This document shows, piece after piece, positions 20,597 through 31,267 of a DNA stretch of 64,000 nucleotides. Position numbers and translations under genes: made by a program. Position 1 is the first letter of the stretch. Every line of letters starts with the position of its first letter. This DNA comes from Vavraia culicis subsp. floridensis (taxonomy: Eukaryota; Microsporidia; Pleistophoridae): contig NW_007360624.1 in assembly GCF_000192795.1 (NCBI RefSeq), positions 30,472 to 94,471 on the forward strand. Reading direction: 5' to 3'. The notes under the pieces were generated by a model. The model did no database searches, was not told the DNA's origin, and saw only the letters and a program-made list of their open reading frames with translations.

Positions 20597-22861
20597 CTAC
20601 ATGGTGAACTCAACGAAGGTGGCATTTTCATTCTCGGTATAATTTTTGATGAACACGTTTCCTTTAAAGCCTGTCTTTATACAATTATCACTTGTGATAC
20701 TGCTTAAGTTCAAAATCTTAAATATTTCTAAAACTTTACTACTTAAGAAAAAACCGGTTAGGAAGAATATGTCCGCTTGTGCGCAGCCATTCTGCTGAAA
20801 AAATTCCAAATTGTACAACTTATCCATTATGACATTGTACAGGATTATGTGTTTGTCTCTATAAACATATTTCACGGCAAGCAGACAGTTCTTTTTTGTA
20901 AACTGCAAATTCCTCTTTCTCTCAACGTATTCTATGCTATGTATGTTCTTTATCTCATCCATCCTACTGAAAATGAGGATGTGATTGTTGAAATACGATT
21001 TTTTCGAAATAAGCACAAAGTTTTTGATTCTGTAGGTCATATCTTCCTCAGAAAATACTGATTTTAGAGATGATACCACTTTGTTCACGCAAATAATTAT
21101 AAATCGAATGTTCATACTGGGTTGTAGATCCAGGTTATCAAAATCGTGTTTGGAAACAACTTTTATGGTGACGAGAAGCGTTGTTTCTTCGTTACAAGGA
21201 GGTTCTTCTGCATTTTTTGCGCATATGTCGTTGTTTGATAGAATGTTTCCATTCATGTCATGCAGTTCTGCTGCTGCAGAGCCGTGATCCTCGGCTCTTT
21301 GTAGGTCTGTTAGGTGGTTGTGAAATGGGTCGTTTGATGTGGTGGTTTCGGTATAATTTTTTTGTGCTGATTCCTCTTCTGGTTCGTTTATCTTTGAACG
21401 GCCTAAAAATGTGTCTATCATTTCCATTTTTTGTTTATCATTAAACTTGTCACAAATCACGCGTTTGGTAAAAATGTAGAAATCGTCGAAAAGCCCCTTT
21501 ATACTCCTCTTTTCTTTGACTGCTAGCTCGTTTTTCAGCGCGTTCGATCCTGCGTTAAATAAGCTGATGGCATTTCCATTCTCCTGGAAAAGTGTTTTTA
21601 AGTGATCCTTGGGTATTTCCATTTGTGTATGGTAGTAATCGCATATAAGATATGATGCAAGGTTTGTCCTGTCAAGACAGTCCAAGCAATTCACTCTAAA
21701 AATTATCTTGTTATTATAATTGTTATTGATTTTCATTTTTTCTAATATAGAACCTATTTTGGTACGGAGCTCTGTGATAAAGAGATGCTTGAGCTTCTTA
21801 TAGTTCAGATGGTATTTGTTGAGGTTAAAATCAAAATATTCTATTTTCAAGTTTTTCAGCAGTTCTTTGTACATTATACTTAACTTCTGCTCGCTCTTCT
21901 TGTTCGATAGTAGATTTATCACCAGGATGTTGTTGAAATGGCATATCTGCTGGGTGAATGAGCTTTTGTCAAGGGACTCATCTCTATTTTTATCCGAAAA
22001 TTTGCAAACACCGACATCGTTTCGGTTTCCATCCTCAATTTGCTCGCTGTCTCGAAAGTTATTATAAAAATGCTTGAAACAAGCTCGGAAACTGTCCTTT
22101 TCGTTGCACTGGAGCTCCCTTAAACTCCCTGTTTGCTCCCAGTATACAGGCACGCTTCCTCTGTAAATAATGACGTTTGTTATCACGTTGCCATTTTTGA
22201 CTACTAAATACCTGCTCTTGACAAAGTTTGAAACATTTCCCTCCACGTCAACCCCACGGGAAAAATAACGCGGACCTACTCGATTACTCGAAATGAACGA
22301 GAGAAGAATGTACTCAAAATTCGAGCAAGCCTTCACGTTGAAGTATCCGGTGTACAAATAAACAATTCCTGTTTGGTTTTGTGCATTAGCCATGTTCGTT
22401 CGCAAAAATTTATTCCATAAAAATTTTGTGTCTTCCACCTCAGTTCTTGTGAAATAGAGCGGAGAGTCGTTCAAAAATTTCACAAGATTTTCCATTTCCT
22501 TGCTTTTATGTGATACTGCAGCCACCAAATCTTCTTTCGCTAGCCTCAAAATTTTTTTATCTTTTGTTTTAAGCATTTTTCTCTTACAAAACTCCTCGAT
22601 GTTCGTAAGATTTGCGCTCTCGATAATTTTGATACGATAGATTTTGTAATCGAGGTTATCTAGTGCAAGGAACGATTCCTTCACGTAAAGTAGGTATACG
22701 GTATCGTTTACTGCAATTTTACCGAGCACGCCATCGATATTAGATAGTTTGATACACTGAATGTCGCTGCTGCCATCAACGTCACAGGCACAGATCGGAA
22801 GTGAGTTCAGAAAAAATTTCAGTTTTCCCTCCAGCGGAGAGAATCTCAGTTCATCGCACAT
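20597..22861 (-). CDS. Sac-domain phosphoinositide phosphatase (synaptojanin-like), decayed C-terminus
   Basis: This 754-aa protein contains a Sac phosphoinositide phosphatase domain (about 80-490). GPRYFSRGVDVEGNVSNFV matches the substrate-recognition block and RVNCLDCLDRTN carries the CX5R catalytic motif. A low-complexity linker follows. The last ~200 residues sit where synaptojanins carry an inositol 5-phosphatase. They keep the strand pattern (KNFVLISKKSYFNNHILIF), but WNVNG, QE(I/M)V, NSHLAAG, GDLNYR and SDH(R/K)P are not visible. The start at 22861 is chosen because TGCCCTTTTGGATCAGAC precedes that ATG; the frame itself opens further upstream. Likely role: PI4P/PI(4,5)P2 turnover in membrane traffic. 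Confidence 0.85.
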   Translation of the reverse strand: MCDELRFSPLEGKLKFFLNSLPICACDVDGSSDIQCIKLSNIDGVLGKIAVNDTVYLLYVKESFLALDNLDYKIYRIKIIESANLTNIEEFCKRKMLKTKDKKILRLAKEDLVAAVSHKSKEMENLVKFLNDSPLYFTRTEVEDTKFLWNKFLRTNMANAQNQTGIVYLYTGYFNVKACSNFEYILLSFISSNRVGPRYFSRGVDVEGNVSNFVKSRYLVVKNGNVITNVIIYRGSVPVYWEQTGSLRELQCNEKDSFRACFKHFYNNFRDSEQIEDGNRNDVGVCKFSDKNRDESLDKSSFTQQICHFNNILVINLLSNKKSEQKLSIMYKELLKNLKIEYFDFNLNKYHLNYKKLKHLFITELRTKIGSILEKMKINNNYNNKIIFRVNCLDCLDRTNLASYLICDYYHTQMEIPKDHLKTLFQENGNAISLFNAGSNALKNELAVKEKRSIKGLFDDFYIFTKRVICDKFNDKQKMEMIDTFLGRSKINEPEEESAQKNYTETTTSNDPFHNHLTDLQRAEDHGSAAAELHDMNGNILSNNDICAKNAEEPPCNEETTLLVTIKVVSKHDFDNLDLQPSMNIRFIIICVNKVVSSLKSVFSEEDMTYRIKNFVLISKKSYFNNHILIFSRMDEIKNIHSIEYVERKRNLQFTKKNCLLAVKYVYRDKHIILYNVIMDKLYNLEFFQQNGCAQADIFFLTGFFLSSKVLEIFKILNLSSITSDNCIKTGFKGNVFIKNYTENENATFVEFTM

Positions 22862-23276
22862 GTCTGATCCAAAAGGGCAAAAACAAATATTTAGCTTATA
22901 ACCAATCAAATATTATCCGTAAAAACGTGATTCGAGATAAGAATTGTGCGCCATAATTATACGTCCAAGAATCATACGTGTTTTGTTCGCTGCAACGCAC
23001 AACCTTGGTGGCACTTACCAAATTTGTACCAAAAAAAGATGAAGCAGAGCACAAGATGAGTTATCCATTAGGAAATAAAACGGCCGTGTATTAACAGGTG
23101 CCATTCCTTACTTCGTGTAAAGATCATTTATCAGAACTTCTCTGACAGCTTTAATGATCATTGTTTTGAACGTGGCAAAATAAATAGGACGATGAAATAT
23201 CGCTTTTAATATCATAAAACATGCATAGTACCGCTACATTACGTCAATGTCAGGCTTGTACACGAATAGTTACGAC
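22862..23276. other. Intergenic region
   Basis: 415 bp between the Sac gene and the transposase relic. No gene seen. Confidence 0.45.
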
Positions 23277-23528
23277 TCAACGTCTGAGGTACTTCGGTAT
23301 TTTATGGTGAGTTTCAACGTTGGTTTGTTTAAACATATTATGACTTGCCATTTGTGTTTTCATTTTATGTCTGCGTATCATCAACTCAATTTGCTGTGAC
23401 AATAACGTTAGAACAATGTACGTATCACTCATAATCCACAAACCAAGGATTTCGCGCTTTATAATTAGTAGCAGTTCAATTCTCACATAAGAAGAAGAGA
23501 AAGAATCCACAAAAGCACTGGATTTCAA
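23277..23528 (-). pseudogene. Merlin/IS1595-family DDE transposase, C-terminal relic
   Basis: This 83-codon frame without an ATG reads LLLIIKREILGLWIMSDTYI, then SHNMFK and QTNVETHHKIPKYLRR. That is the order of a Merlin/ISXO2-like DDE domain: TL..IIK..I..G..I.SD.Y, NHS..F, then HTN.VE..H...K..LRR. The second Asp (MSD) and the final Glu (NVE) are both kept, but the upstream first Asp, the zinc ribbon and any start are absent. Merlin elements are known in several microsporidia. I read it as a truncated element. Confidence 0.55.
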
Positions 23529-23793
23529 TCATGTGATGAATAATACGCAACAAAAGAACAAACTAACGGTGTAAAAAAGTCCTGAGTGCTAAATCATGGA
23601 ATAAATTACTAATTATGAAACGGGTACATCGGTGAAGATGATACTAGAAGAGATGACAGTGTTTAGTGCGCTGCAAGTGGATGTGTTGCATTAAAAATTG
23701 AGCACATGCCATAACGCTCATTGCATCAAAGTGGCGACGGAGTAAAAAATATGCTATGTGGCCATAAAAATGTTTACTCAATTCAACACAGAC

Positions 23794-25119
23794 CTATGGA
23801 TGGCACCGCGTAACAAAGCGGGGATACAAACACCCCTTAGCAACATTCTTCCATCTCATCAATCCGACCAGCAACCTTTCAAATCCAAGCCCGAAACCAC
23901 CGTGCGTGCACGGACCAAATCTCGCCATGTCTGTGTACCAATAGTACGGCTTAGAATCAATACCCTCGCGCTCAAAGCCATCAATCAACTCCTGGTACTC
24001 CTCCTTCCTCATTGATCCACCAAGTATTTCTCCAATATTCGGGAACAACAAGTCAGCGCTTTCAGTGTACTTCGGATCATCCGTAGTTTTCATGTAGAAT
24101 GGTTTGGCTGCTGTTTCAAAGTTGGTCAGGAAAAGCGGAGTGTTGTCGGCATATGACTTTACGAGAAATACCTCTGCTGCATCGGGTATGTCATCACCTA
24201 AAACAAATTCAAGGCCGTTATCTTTCTTGTACCCCGCGTCGTTGAAGTATTTGATCGCATCTTTGTAGCTTATACGTTTAAAAGGGCGTTTGAACTCAAA
24301 AAATTCGTAATCGGGACACAGCTCCAAAATATCCTCCCTCATTTTTTCGTAGAAACCAGTTACCACCGTGTACACCATGTCCTCGATAACGCTAAGCAGG
24401 TCATCAAAGCAAATATCTGCCAACTCAGCCTCCACATGCGTATACTCTGTCAAATGCCGTGTTGTGTTGCTCTTTTCAGCCCTGTAGCTGTACACCATGC
24501 AATATGCCTTCATAGCAACAGGCACTACGGTTTCAAGATAAAGCTGGGATGACTGTGTTAAAAACGCCTTCTTTCCAAAGTAATCAAGCTTAAACAGCGT
24601 GCTACCACCCTCTACCTGTGTTTGCACGAGGGTCGGCGGCGTTATTTCCGTGAATTCCCTTTCATAAAAAAATTCCCTGAAACACCGCAACATGTACGAA
24701 CGCGCCTTCAAAAAAAATATGCGCTCGGGTGTCCTCAGTGCCAAATGCCCATTTTCCAGCAAAGAAAATGCCTGCGTGTCCTTATTGACAGGAAAAGATG
24801 GCGCAATTTTCCTTACATCATAGTGATCGATGTGGAACTCAACCTCAGCACCGTCCTTGGTAAAATTTTCCTTGACAGTGCCATAGAAATCCATGGATGT
24901 CCATCTCGTAAGGTTATCAGCATCAATTTTGTGCGGATACAAACATTTCAGTATCTTGTATTGTGCGAACATGTTGATGAAACAGCCTGCCTGTCCTGCA
25001 TTGCGCCTGTTGTACACCCATCCGAACGAGTGTATCTTTTGTAAGATGTGAGACTTGTTGATTTCCTTGAGTGGCACTTTTGTGTACTCAGATTTGTCAA
25101 ATTCTCTTGATTCCGTCAT
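23794..25119 (-). CDS. NRS1: Asparaginyl-tRNA synthetase, cytosolic
   Basis: This 441-aa class IIb synthetase charges tRNA-Asn. An OB-fold anticodon-binding domain (about 20-100) is followed by the catalytic domain. FTEITPPTLVQTQVEGGSTLF includes motif 1, FLTQSSQLYLE and YSYRAEKSNTTRHLTEYTHVEAE are motif 2, and GGFGLGFERLL is motif 3. LVQTQVEGGSTLF and the ending CLYPRFVTRC are AsnRS rather than AspRS features. The start at 25119 is preferred over the longer frame because AACCCATCAAAAA precedes it. Eukaryotic AsnRS is usually about 550 aa; the N-terminal extension is missing. Confidence 0.93.
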   Translation of the reverse strand: MTESREFDKSEYTKVPLKEINKSHILQKIHSFGWVYNRRNAGQAGCFINMFAQYKILKCLYPHKIDADNLTRWTSMDFYGTVKENFTKDGAEVEFHIDHYDVRKIAPSFPVNKDTQAFSLLENGHLALRTPERIFFLKARSYMLRCFREFFYEREFTEITPPTLVQTQVEGGSTLFKLDYFGKKAFLTQSSQLYLETVVPVAMKAYCMVYSYRAEKSNTTRHLTEYTHVEAELADICFDDLLSVIEDMVYTVVTGFYEKMREDILELCPDYEFFEFKRPFKRISYKDAIKYFNDAGYKKDNGLEFVLGDDIPDAAEVFLVKSYADNTPLFLTNFETAAKPFYMKTTDDPKYTESADLLFPNIGEILGGSMRKEEYQELIDGFEREGIDSKPYYWYTDMARFGPCTHGGFGLGFERLLVGLMRWKNVAKGCLYPRFVTRCHP

Positions 25120-25559
25120 TTTTTGATGGGTTAAAAAGTGCAGTTTCATTAATTTACCAAGCGAAAATGACCTTGATGAGAGAAAATAACGAAACCGTGA
25201 ATTTACCTGTTAAGGCGCCGAGTTCACCAAAAATAAATGAGAAATGTGCTATTATATGCAAAATACCATGCAAATTTAACGTGTGTTTGTCTGAATGTAC
25301 GGATAAATACATTTTTCTGTTTTTTCATTTTTTAGAATTTTTACCAATTTCCGTGGAAACTAAAAATAGTGGTAGCATGGCACCGCAATAATCAATCCGC
25401 ACGTACAAACAGATGTGCTTTCATGCCTTGAACTGCACTTCTTGATTATGGATGTTCCTAAATTCATGATCTCAAATCTACCTAAAATGCATTTTTTACC
25501 ATTAATAGCATTCTCTACTCCTGGATGTGTCCTCAAATTGACTAGCCCCTATTTCAGAG
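25120..25559. other. Divergent intergenic region
   Basis: 440 bp between divergent AsnRS and DcpS. No separate gene supported. Confidence 0.5.
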
Positions 25560-26306
25560 ATGGAGAGTTTCAAGGACTACAAAATACTGTCCAGAAGAGA
25601 CAACAGCACCGCACTTTTGGGCACATTAAACGGTGTACAGAGCATAGTAGTGGTACAGAACAAAGAAGTGGATCTGAAAGAAATACCAAAGATGAAAATG
25701 GAAAAGTACACGGTAATAACAGACAATCCGCCATATAGAAGTATGGAAAGTGCAAATTATTATCTACGAGTGACCAGTCCATGCACGCAGCAGCACATTA
25801 AAAAGTACGATAGGCCTGAGTACAGGAGCGAAACATACGATGAATACCTGGAATATCTGCAGAAAGATAAGTTATCAACCAACTGGATACAGAAGATAAG
25901 AGACGGAGAATGTGAACAACCTATTTACCATGATGACCGGTTCATAATCATAAATGATTACAAATGGGACATGTCTGATGTCAGTCAACTGTATTTGCTC
26001 TTGATATTCAAGGATCATGGCCTGTTTACAATCCGTGAGTTAAGTTTGGCTTTATGTAAAGAGGCGAAAATCATGATATTACAGATTTTGAGCACTAGGT
26101 ATGGACTGGAGGAGAAGGATGTACTGATGTATTTCCACTATAAGCCATCATACTACGTTTTACATGTGCATGTTGTTAATTTGGAACGGAGAATGGAACC
26201 GGGCATGATGGTGGGGCGTGCTATCTTGTTGGACGATATTGTGGAGAACCTGATGATTGATCCGTTGTATTACAAGAAGAGAAAACTCTTCTACGTTGGT
26301 AGTTAG
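25560..26306 (+). CDS. DCS1: Scavenger mRNA decapping enzyme DcpS
   Basis: This 248-aa HIT-family pyrophosphatase hydrolyses m7GpppN left after 3'-5' mRNA decay. The C-terminal HIT triad region reads YYVLHVHVVNL (about 204-214), and the preceding block KPSYYV and the final LLDDIVENL match DcpS. TNWIQKIRDGE lies in the domain-swapped N-terminal part, and IIINDYKWD fits the cap-binding segment. It is shorter than human DcpS (about 337 aa). GCCCCTATTTCAGAG precedes the ATG. Its substrates would come from exosome decay; an exosome subunit (Rrp42) is also in this window. Confidence 0.88.
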   Translation: MESFKDYKILSRRDNSTALLGTLNGVQSIVVVQNKEVDLKEIPKMKMEKYTVITDNPPYRSMESANYYLRVTSPCTQQHIKKYDRPEYRSETYDEYLEYLQKDKLSTNWIQKIRDGECEQPIYHDDRFIIINDYKWDMSDVSQLYLLLIFKDHGLFTIRELSLALCKEAKIMILQILSTRYGLEEKDVLMYFHYKPSYYVLHVHVVNLERRMEPGMMVGRAILLDDIVENLMIDPLYYKKRKLFYVGS

Positions 26307-27448
26307 GTTAATGAATTGCGATTGATCTCCATGTTTTATGCCATTTTTTGTTATAAATCGTTGTTCTTTTTTCCCAATGCCATCGTATCTTCTGTGGATG
26401 TAGAGTAGGATGATTATATAATCTGCAAATGCTTAACAGTAAATCGATGAGTACTGTTCTGATTTGTAAGGAATTTGATGGAAATGGGGTATTTTATGAA
26501 AACCTCAAAAAATAGCACAATGGGCCCGTAGTAGCTCCCTTGTGAAGTAATGAAGCGCATATATGCAACGTTTTTATGAGATCCTCATGATTTCTTCCAT
26601 GAATAAATGTTTGGGACATAAAACACGCCTCGAGAGTTAAATAAATCTTTGCGACTGTAATTAAGCATTGTACTTGGTATAGCTACGTAGATCTCATCTA
26701 AAGTTGCTATCTCTATTTTTAGGATGATTAGTGCCGTTATATTTGATTTGGTGGTGGACATTTGATCCTATCTGTGTGGATCGAGTCCGAAAATGCGTGT
26801 TGTAGATCAGCATTCCACAAAATTGTTGCATTATACCTCTATAAACTCGTAGGCTCTGGCATTTATCAATGATTTAGCATGCTACCTGGTGATTACTATT
26901 TTAATATGATGATCTCAACATGATGTGATGCACTTTTGATTGATTTAAGTTTTTTCTCAATTAATTTGGTATTTCGTGGATTTATCCAAAAATAGGGTTA
27001 AATACGCAAAATTACAATGTTGTTATCAGTTTGCTATTCTAAAGAGATATTATTCCATAACTCTGCCATTTATTTATTGCTTTTAACTCGAAATTCGATT
27101 TTTCGTATAATTAAAGGCTTTTTGATTGGCAATGAACAAAGTTCTCACCCTTTTAGTTCAAATAGAAACTTGTGCGGCACCTATTCCGGAACCAACATCA
27201 CATTTACCGATCTGATTTCGCTAATTGCTTCATATTTGTACGAAAAAAGACTTTGTTTGGAGAAAGGTTGATTTTGGCACTCAAGCTTTGCAGAGAAGAT
27301 GTTACACAGACCAACACTACCTAATCCCTACAATACATTGTATTTGACATGTTATCCATCAAAGACATGCTTTAAATGTCATCTTATATTAAAAAATATC
27401 TCCTTTTCAAGAACTTTCCTGTTTACACTGTCGAACACATCCAACATC
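26307..27448. other. Intergenic region
   Basis: About 1.1 kb. An 84-codon plus-strand ORF at 27017-27271 has a hydrophobic start but no start motif and no recognisable content, so I leave it uncalled. Confidence 0.45.
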
Positions 27449-27747
27449 CTATAAATTAAGCATTTTATCAATTTCCTGCTTTTTATTGCCTTTTTTGACT
27501 TTGCTGTCGCGTTCATACGCTTCAAAAGCTTTTGCCAATTTTAACATCACATCTATCATTTTAGCGTCCAATTGCACGTTCCTTACCATGCTATACCTGT
27601 GGCACATCATTGTTCTCGTCTTCAATACACATTTCACGCTTTTTCTCTCTCGTCGCAACTACCAGACCCGCCAAACAAATTCGTTCCGTATTACCCTAAC
27701 TCCGCCTTTTCCACCTCGCTATCAAACAAGTTTGTCAACAAGCACGT
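27449..27747 (-). pseudogene. Possible degraded or multiply spliced gene
   Basis: The minus strand shows coding bias in two adjoining frames. Frame b (27747 to about 27640) reads TNLFDSEVEKAEL, then a TAA at 27693-27691, then YGTNLFGGSGSCDERE. Frame a (27658-27449) reads KSVKCVLKTRTMMC and ends in a Lys-rich helix, AYERDSKVKKGNKKQEID. The two can be joined only by a frameshift or an unproven intron. The antisense plus frame has a C at many third positions, which is what true coding on the minus strand would cause. The protein is not recognised. Confidence 0.35.
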
Positions 27748-27820
27748 CTACCAAATCTACGATACCGTATGTTTGTGCAAAACAGAGCGTATACCAGCAC
27801 CAAGAACTCATTTTAAGTGA

Positions 27821-29091
27821 TCACAATCATTGGTGTCATATCGATCATCTTATTCGTTCAGATAATTAAGCAGAGATCCAATAATGTTCAATTAAAAGCA
27901 TACTGCAGATTAAATAGCAGCTGCAAAGAATTATTCCCAATCACTTTTATTAACTGCTCGTATCACAGTTGTCATAAAATTTTGATGATACAAATATTTT
28001 TATTTATGAGGTGATGTTTCGACACCTTGACATGAGTTTAGTTCAAATACATCGTAGTTGTACCTTTTTCAGAAATAAATCTGCTTAGAACTTACTGTGC
28101 CCAGTACTACCATTACATCTTAACAAATACGTGCTCAACCACCTTTTTATTGTTCACTACAACGTAAAAATAACCTTTCAATCACTTGCTCTCATCCTTC
28201 CAAGCGATTGGCCGTGCCCATTTCCTGTCATACATCGCTCTCATTTTTAATCTATCACGTCTTATAAAACGGATGATCAGCAAAGATTGATAAATGTAGG
28301 ATGCGCGACAGCAGTGAAGGACAGCAAATGCTGCGCACCATGGATGAATTACATGGTTCAGGATCGCTGTTCATTAACTTACACTTTTACGGACTATTTT
28401 CTTTTAGAAGTATCCAAAAAGATGATCGGTAAAAATACTTGAGAATACCACATATAGAGTAATGTGTGTGCACGCACTCACACAGAGGATGTATTATTAC
28501 ATGATCTGTTGTGTGAAGAATGTGCAGAGCAAACAAAGTATTAAATGTCGTACTGCTACACGCCACATAGGTCATTCTTCATTGCTATCAAGCAAAACTC
28601 ATTTATCTGTCTTACTTGTCACAACAAAATTCAAGAAGACAAAGTCAAAACAAAGTTACGCCATAGTGATTGATAGAAGAGAAGGCTCCGTTCATCAACA
28701 GCACAATGTTGTTATAATTCTTACGGTACGCCTTTAGCGCTCACCAATTCGTTTGTTTGTACTTTTTGCTTTCAAGCTGTCATATGGAAATGAAATATCA
28801 TTTCTTTCGCGTAATCATTTACTTGGCTGTCACTGATCTAGGCGTATAATTCGTTCATCCTCAGAAACAAAGCGATACACATGTGTTACAGAACATGCCG
28901 TCACACAGTGACACACCACGGCAATACTGTCGCACTGCGAGGTTGCTCGCCTAGCGCAAAAGGTGTCCTATTAGGTTGATTGAATGTCAAGACGATGCTG
29001 TCATCAATCGAAAAATAAGAGCAACAAACAAATGTGACAGTTTTGATAGCACTTACAAAAATATAAAAGGAAGGCTTAGGCAAGCTACGGG
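27821..29091. other. Intergenic region
   Basis: About 1.3 kb. A purine/pyrimidine-alternating GTGTGTGCACGCACTCACAC lies near 28464. No gene supported. Confidence 0.45.
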
Positions 29092-29607
29092 ATGGAGCCT
29101 GGGAAGAAGATTAATGACGTTATGTCGCTAAATGAAATGTTGGGGCGCAAGAAAAAGATGTTTGAAATAGGCTTTGTGATGGACGATAACTTGGCAAACC
29201 GCAACAGTTTGTTCAAGGCAGCCCGGTACGGCGAGAAGGACAGCGACGGCTACAAGGAAAAGAGGGGTGATATAGAACATTCCCGAGAGGGGCGATACAG
29301 GGAGTATGATAGGATTGGCTATGGAAGCGACAGGGAAATGAGCAAGTATTGTGATGATAGAGGCGAAAATGGTTGGTACAGAAACGATTGCTATAAGTAT
29401 GATGGTACGGCGCGCAGGTGGGACGGCCGTGCGCTGGCCAAAGAGGATCAATCCAGCAATGTTCGCACCAGATCATTCGAGTACGATGACGAGAGCACCG
29501 ATCACGCTGCACAAAGCCAAAGCTCGCGCAGAGATACGCTGGGATACGAAAGCGAGGATGAGGATGTTGTAATGGCGAACATCCTGCTTAGTTTAGCGAA
29601 GAAATAG
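29092..29607 (+). CDS. Charged hypothetical protein
   Basis: This 171-aa protein is hydrophilic, rich in Arg, Asp, Glu, Tyr and Gly, and probably disordered in the middle (about 45-150). Short helical ends are likely: MSLNEMLGRKKKMFEIGFVM at the N-terminus and VVMANILLSLAKK at the C-terminus. I do not recognise it. The composition would suit a nuclear RNA-processing cofactor, but no motif supports that. CTACGGG abuts the ATG, a GGG form of the start motif, which supports a real gene. Confidence 0.65.
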   Translation: MEPGKKINDVMSLNEMLGRKKKMFEIGFVMDDNLANRNSLFKAARYGEKDSDGYKEKRGDIEHSREGRYREYDRIGYGSDREMSKYCDDRGENGWYRNDCYKYDGTARRWDGRALAKEDQSSNVRTRSFEYDDESTDHAAQSQSSRRDTLGYESEDEDVVMANILLSLAKK

Positions 29608-29975
29608 CAGCTGAATGGTAATTTAATACGCACTAGAAAAAACCGTAAATAAAGTTCTCTACAACACAAATGCTACGAATTGGTAAGCCTGTGCTTTTCT
29701 GCGGTACCGCCTTAAGGTGATTTTGTGACAAAATTGTAATAAATTCGTGGTAAAGACTTTTGCTACCAAAACAACACCATATTTTTGATAAAACCTGCGT
29801 GTCAACTTCATAAAATATCATAACTCAGAAATGATTGGTGCTATATTCTCCGAGGATGACGTGTTTAAACAAATTCCTGTTTGAAACTTTTTTACCAAAA
29901 TGTTTCAGAATAGGTAGTTGAATAAAAAACCACTGCTTTTAATACCAACATACATTTCTCAGGTCTGGGATGTGT
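29608..29975. other. Intergenic region (convergent)
   Basis: 368 bp between the convergent charged hypothetical and the Pumilio gene. Nothing seen. Confidence 0.5.
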
Positions 29976-31229
29976 TCATTCTATTTTACTCATGGTTCTC
30001 TTTTTGCGTTGTCTAAGCTGTTTCAATATTTTCTTTCTTGTTTCATAGTCGCAACATCTGCTCATCCATACGAGCACTTCCTCGCCCTTCTTTCCCCAAC
30101 ACTCGTTCATCATCTTTTTGACGAACAAATTCTTCTTCTTTGTCTCTTCATTGCCCATTAGATAATACCTCACAATTTCGATGTCTCCTTTAAACGATTC
30201 TTTGCCAAAATTCTCTGAAAAAACATCATTAATATTCATGTTGTGCTCCTTAATGATAAATAGCCTTTTTGTCACTGGCAAGCATCTTAAATTCACGCAA
30301 CCATTGATAAACAGGAAGCTTTTTAGGTCTCTGTAGTATTTTTTGATAACCTGCTCAGCCATTTTGTCGTTCCTTTGCGACTGCAATTTCAATAAAATCT
30401 TCTGTATGACATTTTCATGCAGAGTAGTCAAATCCAGGCTGTGCACCAGCTCTACGGTGTTATCATATTTCTCTATGAATGATTGTACCATGTAATTGCT
30501 GTATTTGTTCGCTGCCAACGATTGCAGATCGTTTTTGATTCTTTTAAATATGATTTTAGTTTCATTTTCTCCCATGATTTTCACAAAGTGCTCCAAAAAG
30601 AAAGAATATTTCATTTCTGTTAGTGTTTCGTACGTAAAAAGAGTCTTAAGCACGTGCTTTATTATTGACTTCTTGGCATTTTGAATGTCTCTGGCTAACG
30701 AATACGAGTGGCCGGTATCACTATGGCTTCTCCTTCCCACCTTCTGATTCTCTACTCCGCTTTCACACTCACTATGCGCACCACCGGACCGCAAATACAC
30801 GAGTACCGTGTTCAAAACGCACTCTTTCTCAAACTCAATGTTCTCCGGCGTGATAACGGTTTTATATCCCATCTCGATCATTTTTCTCACGACAAAGGTG
30901 GCATGGCCATCATTAAAACACTTTTGCAGATTTGCATCCATGTAATCCGTAAGGAATGCAAACACACCTTTTCCGACAAAGACCTCCAAAACTTTGCTTC
31001 CCAGATTATGGTAAATCATGTTTTCGATTTTCATCCTTTTGGAAAGTTCCACGAGCTGCTTGTCATCACATATTTCCACAATTTCTTGAATTTTGTCGGT
31101 TGTTATTTTTGAGACGGATAACTCGGTTATGTATGGCTTTATCTGCAAGCATACCCGTGAAAGTGTTGGTTTGTTGGCAGCCAGAATGGACATATCAAGA
31201 TCTTTCAAATAAATAGCGGTTTGCTCCAT
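29976..31229 (-). CDS. NOP9: Pumilio-repeat protein, Nop9-like
   Basis: This 417-aa helical-repeat protein has Pumilio-type repeat motifs such as YHNLGSKVLEVFVGK, GHATFVVRKMIEM and KYSNYMVQSFIEK, spread over about 80-330. A basic tail ends the protein (RKKILKQLRQRKKRTM). The repeat spacing and the insertion between repeats fit Nop9, a nucleolar factor in 18S rRNA maturation. A Puf6-type protein is the main alternative. The start is placed at 31229 (protein begins MEQTAIYL), following GACCCATTTCACC; the frame upstream adds 23 unlikely residues. The length is well below yeast Nop9 (about 666 aa). Confidence 0.7.
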   Translation of the reverse strand: MEQTAIYLKDLDMSILAANKPTLSRVCLQIKPYITELSVSKITTDKIQEIVEICDDKQLVELSKRMKIENMIYHNLGSKVLEVFVGKGVFAFLTDYMDANLQKCFNDGHATFVVRKMIEMGYKTVITPENIEFEKECVLNTVLVYLRSGGAHSECESGVENQKVGRRSHSDTGHSYSLARDIQNAKKSIIKHVLKTLFTYETLTEMKYSFFLEHFVKIMGENETKIIFKRIKNDLQSLAANKYSNYMVQSFIEKYDNTVELVHSLDLTTLHENVIQKILLKLQSQRNDKMAEQVIKKYYRDLKSFLFINGCVNLRCLPVTKRLFIIKEHNMNINDVFSENFGKESFKGDIEIVRYYLMGNEETKKKNLFVKKMMNECWGKKGEEVLVWMSRCCDYETRKKILKQLRQRKKRTMSKIE

Positions 31230-31267
31230 CGGTTTTCTGGTGAAATGGGTCAGAAATATCGGAAGAA

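Noticed and set aside
27545..27820. Plus-strand ORF with many C-ending codons ending in ERIPAPRTHFK
   Set aside because: His-rich, no start, and its codon pattern is what minus-strand coding would produce.
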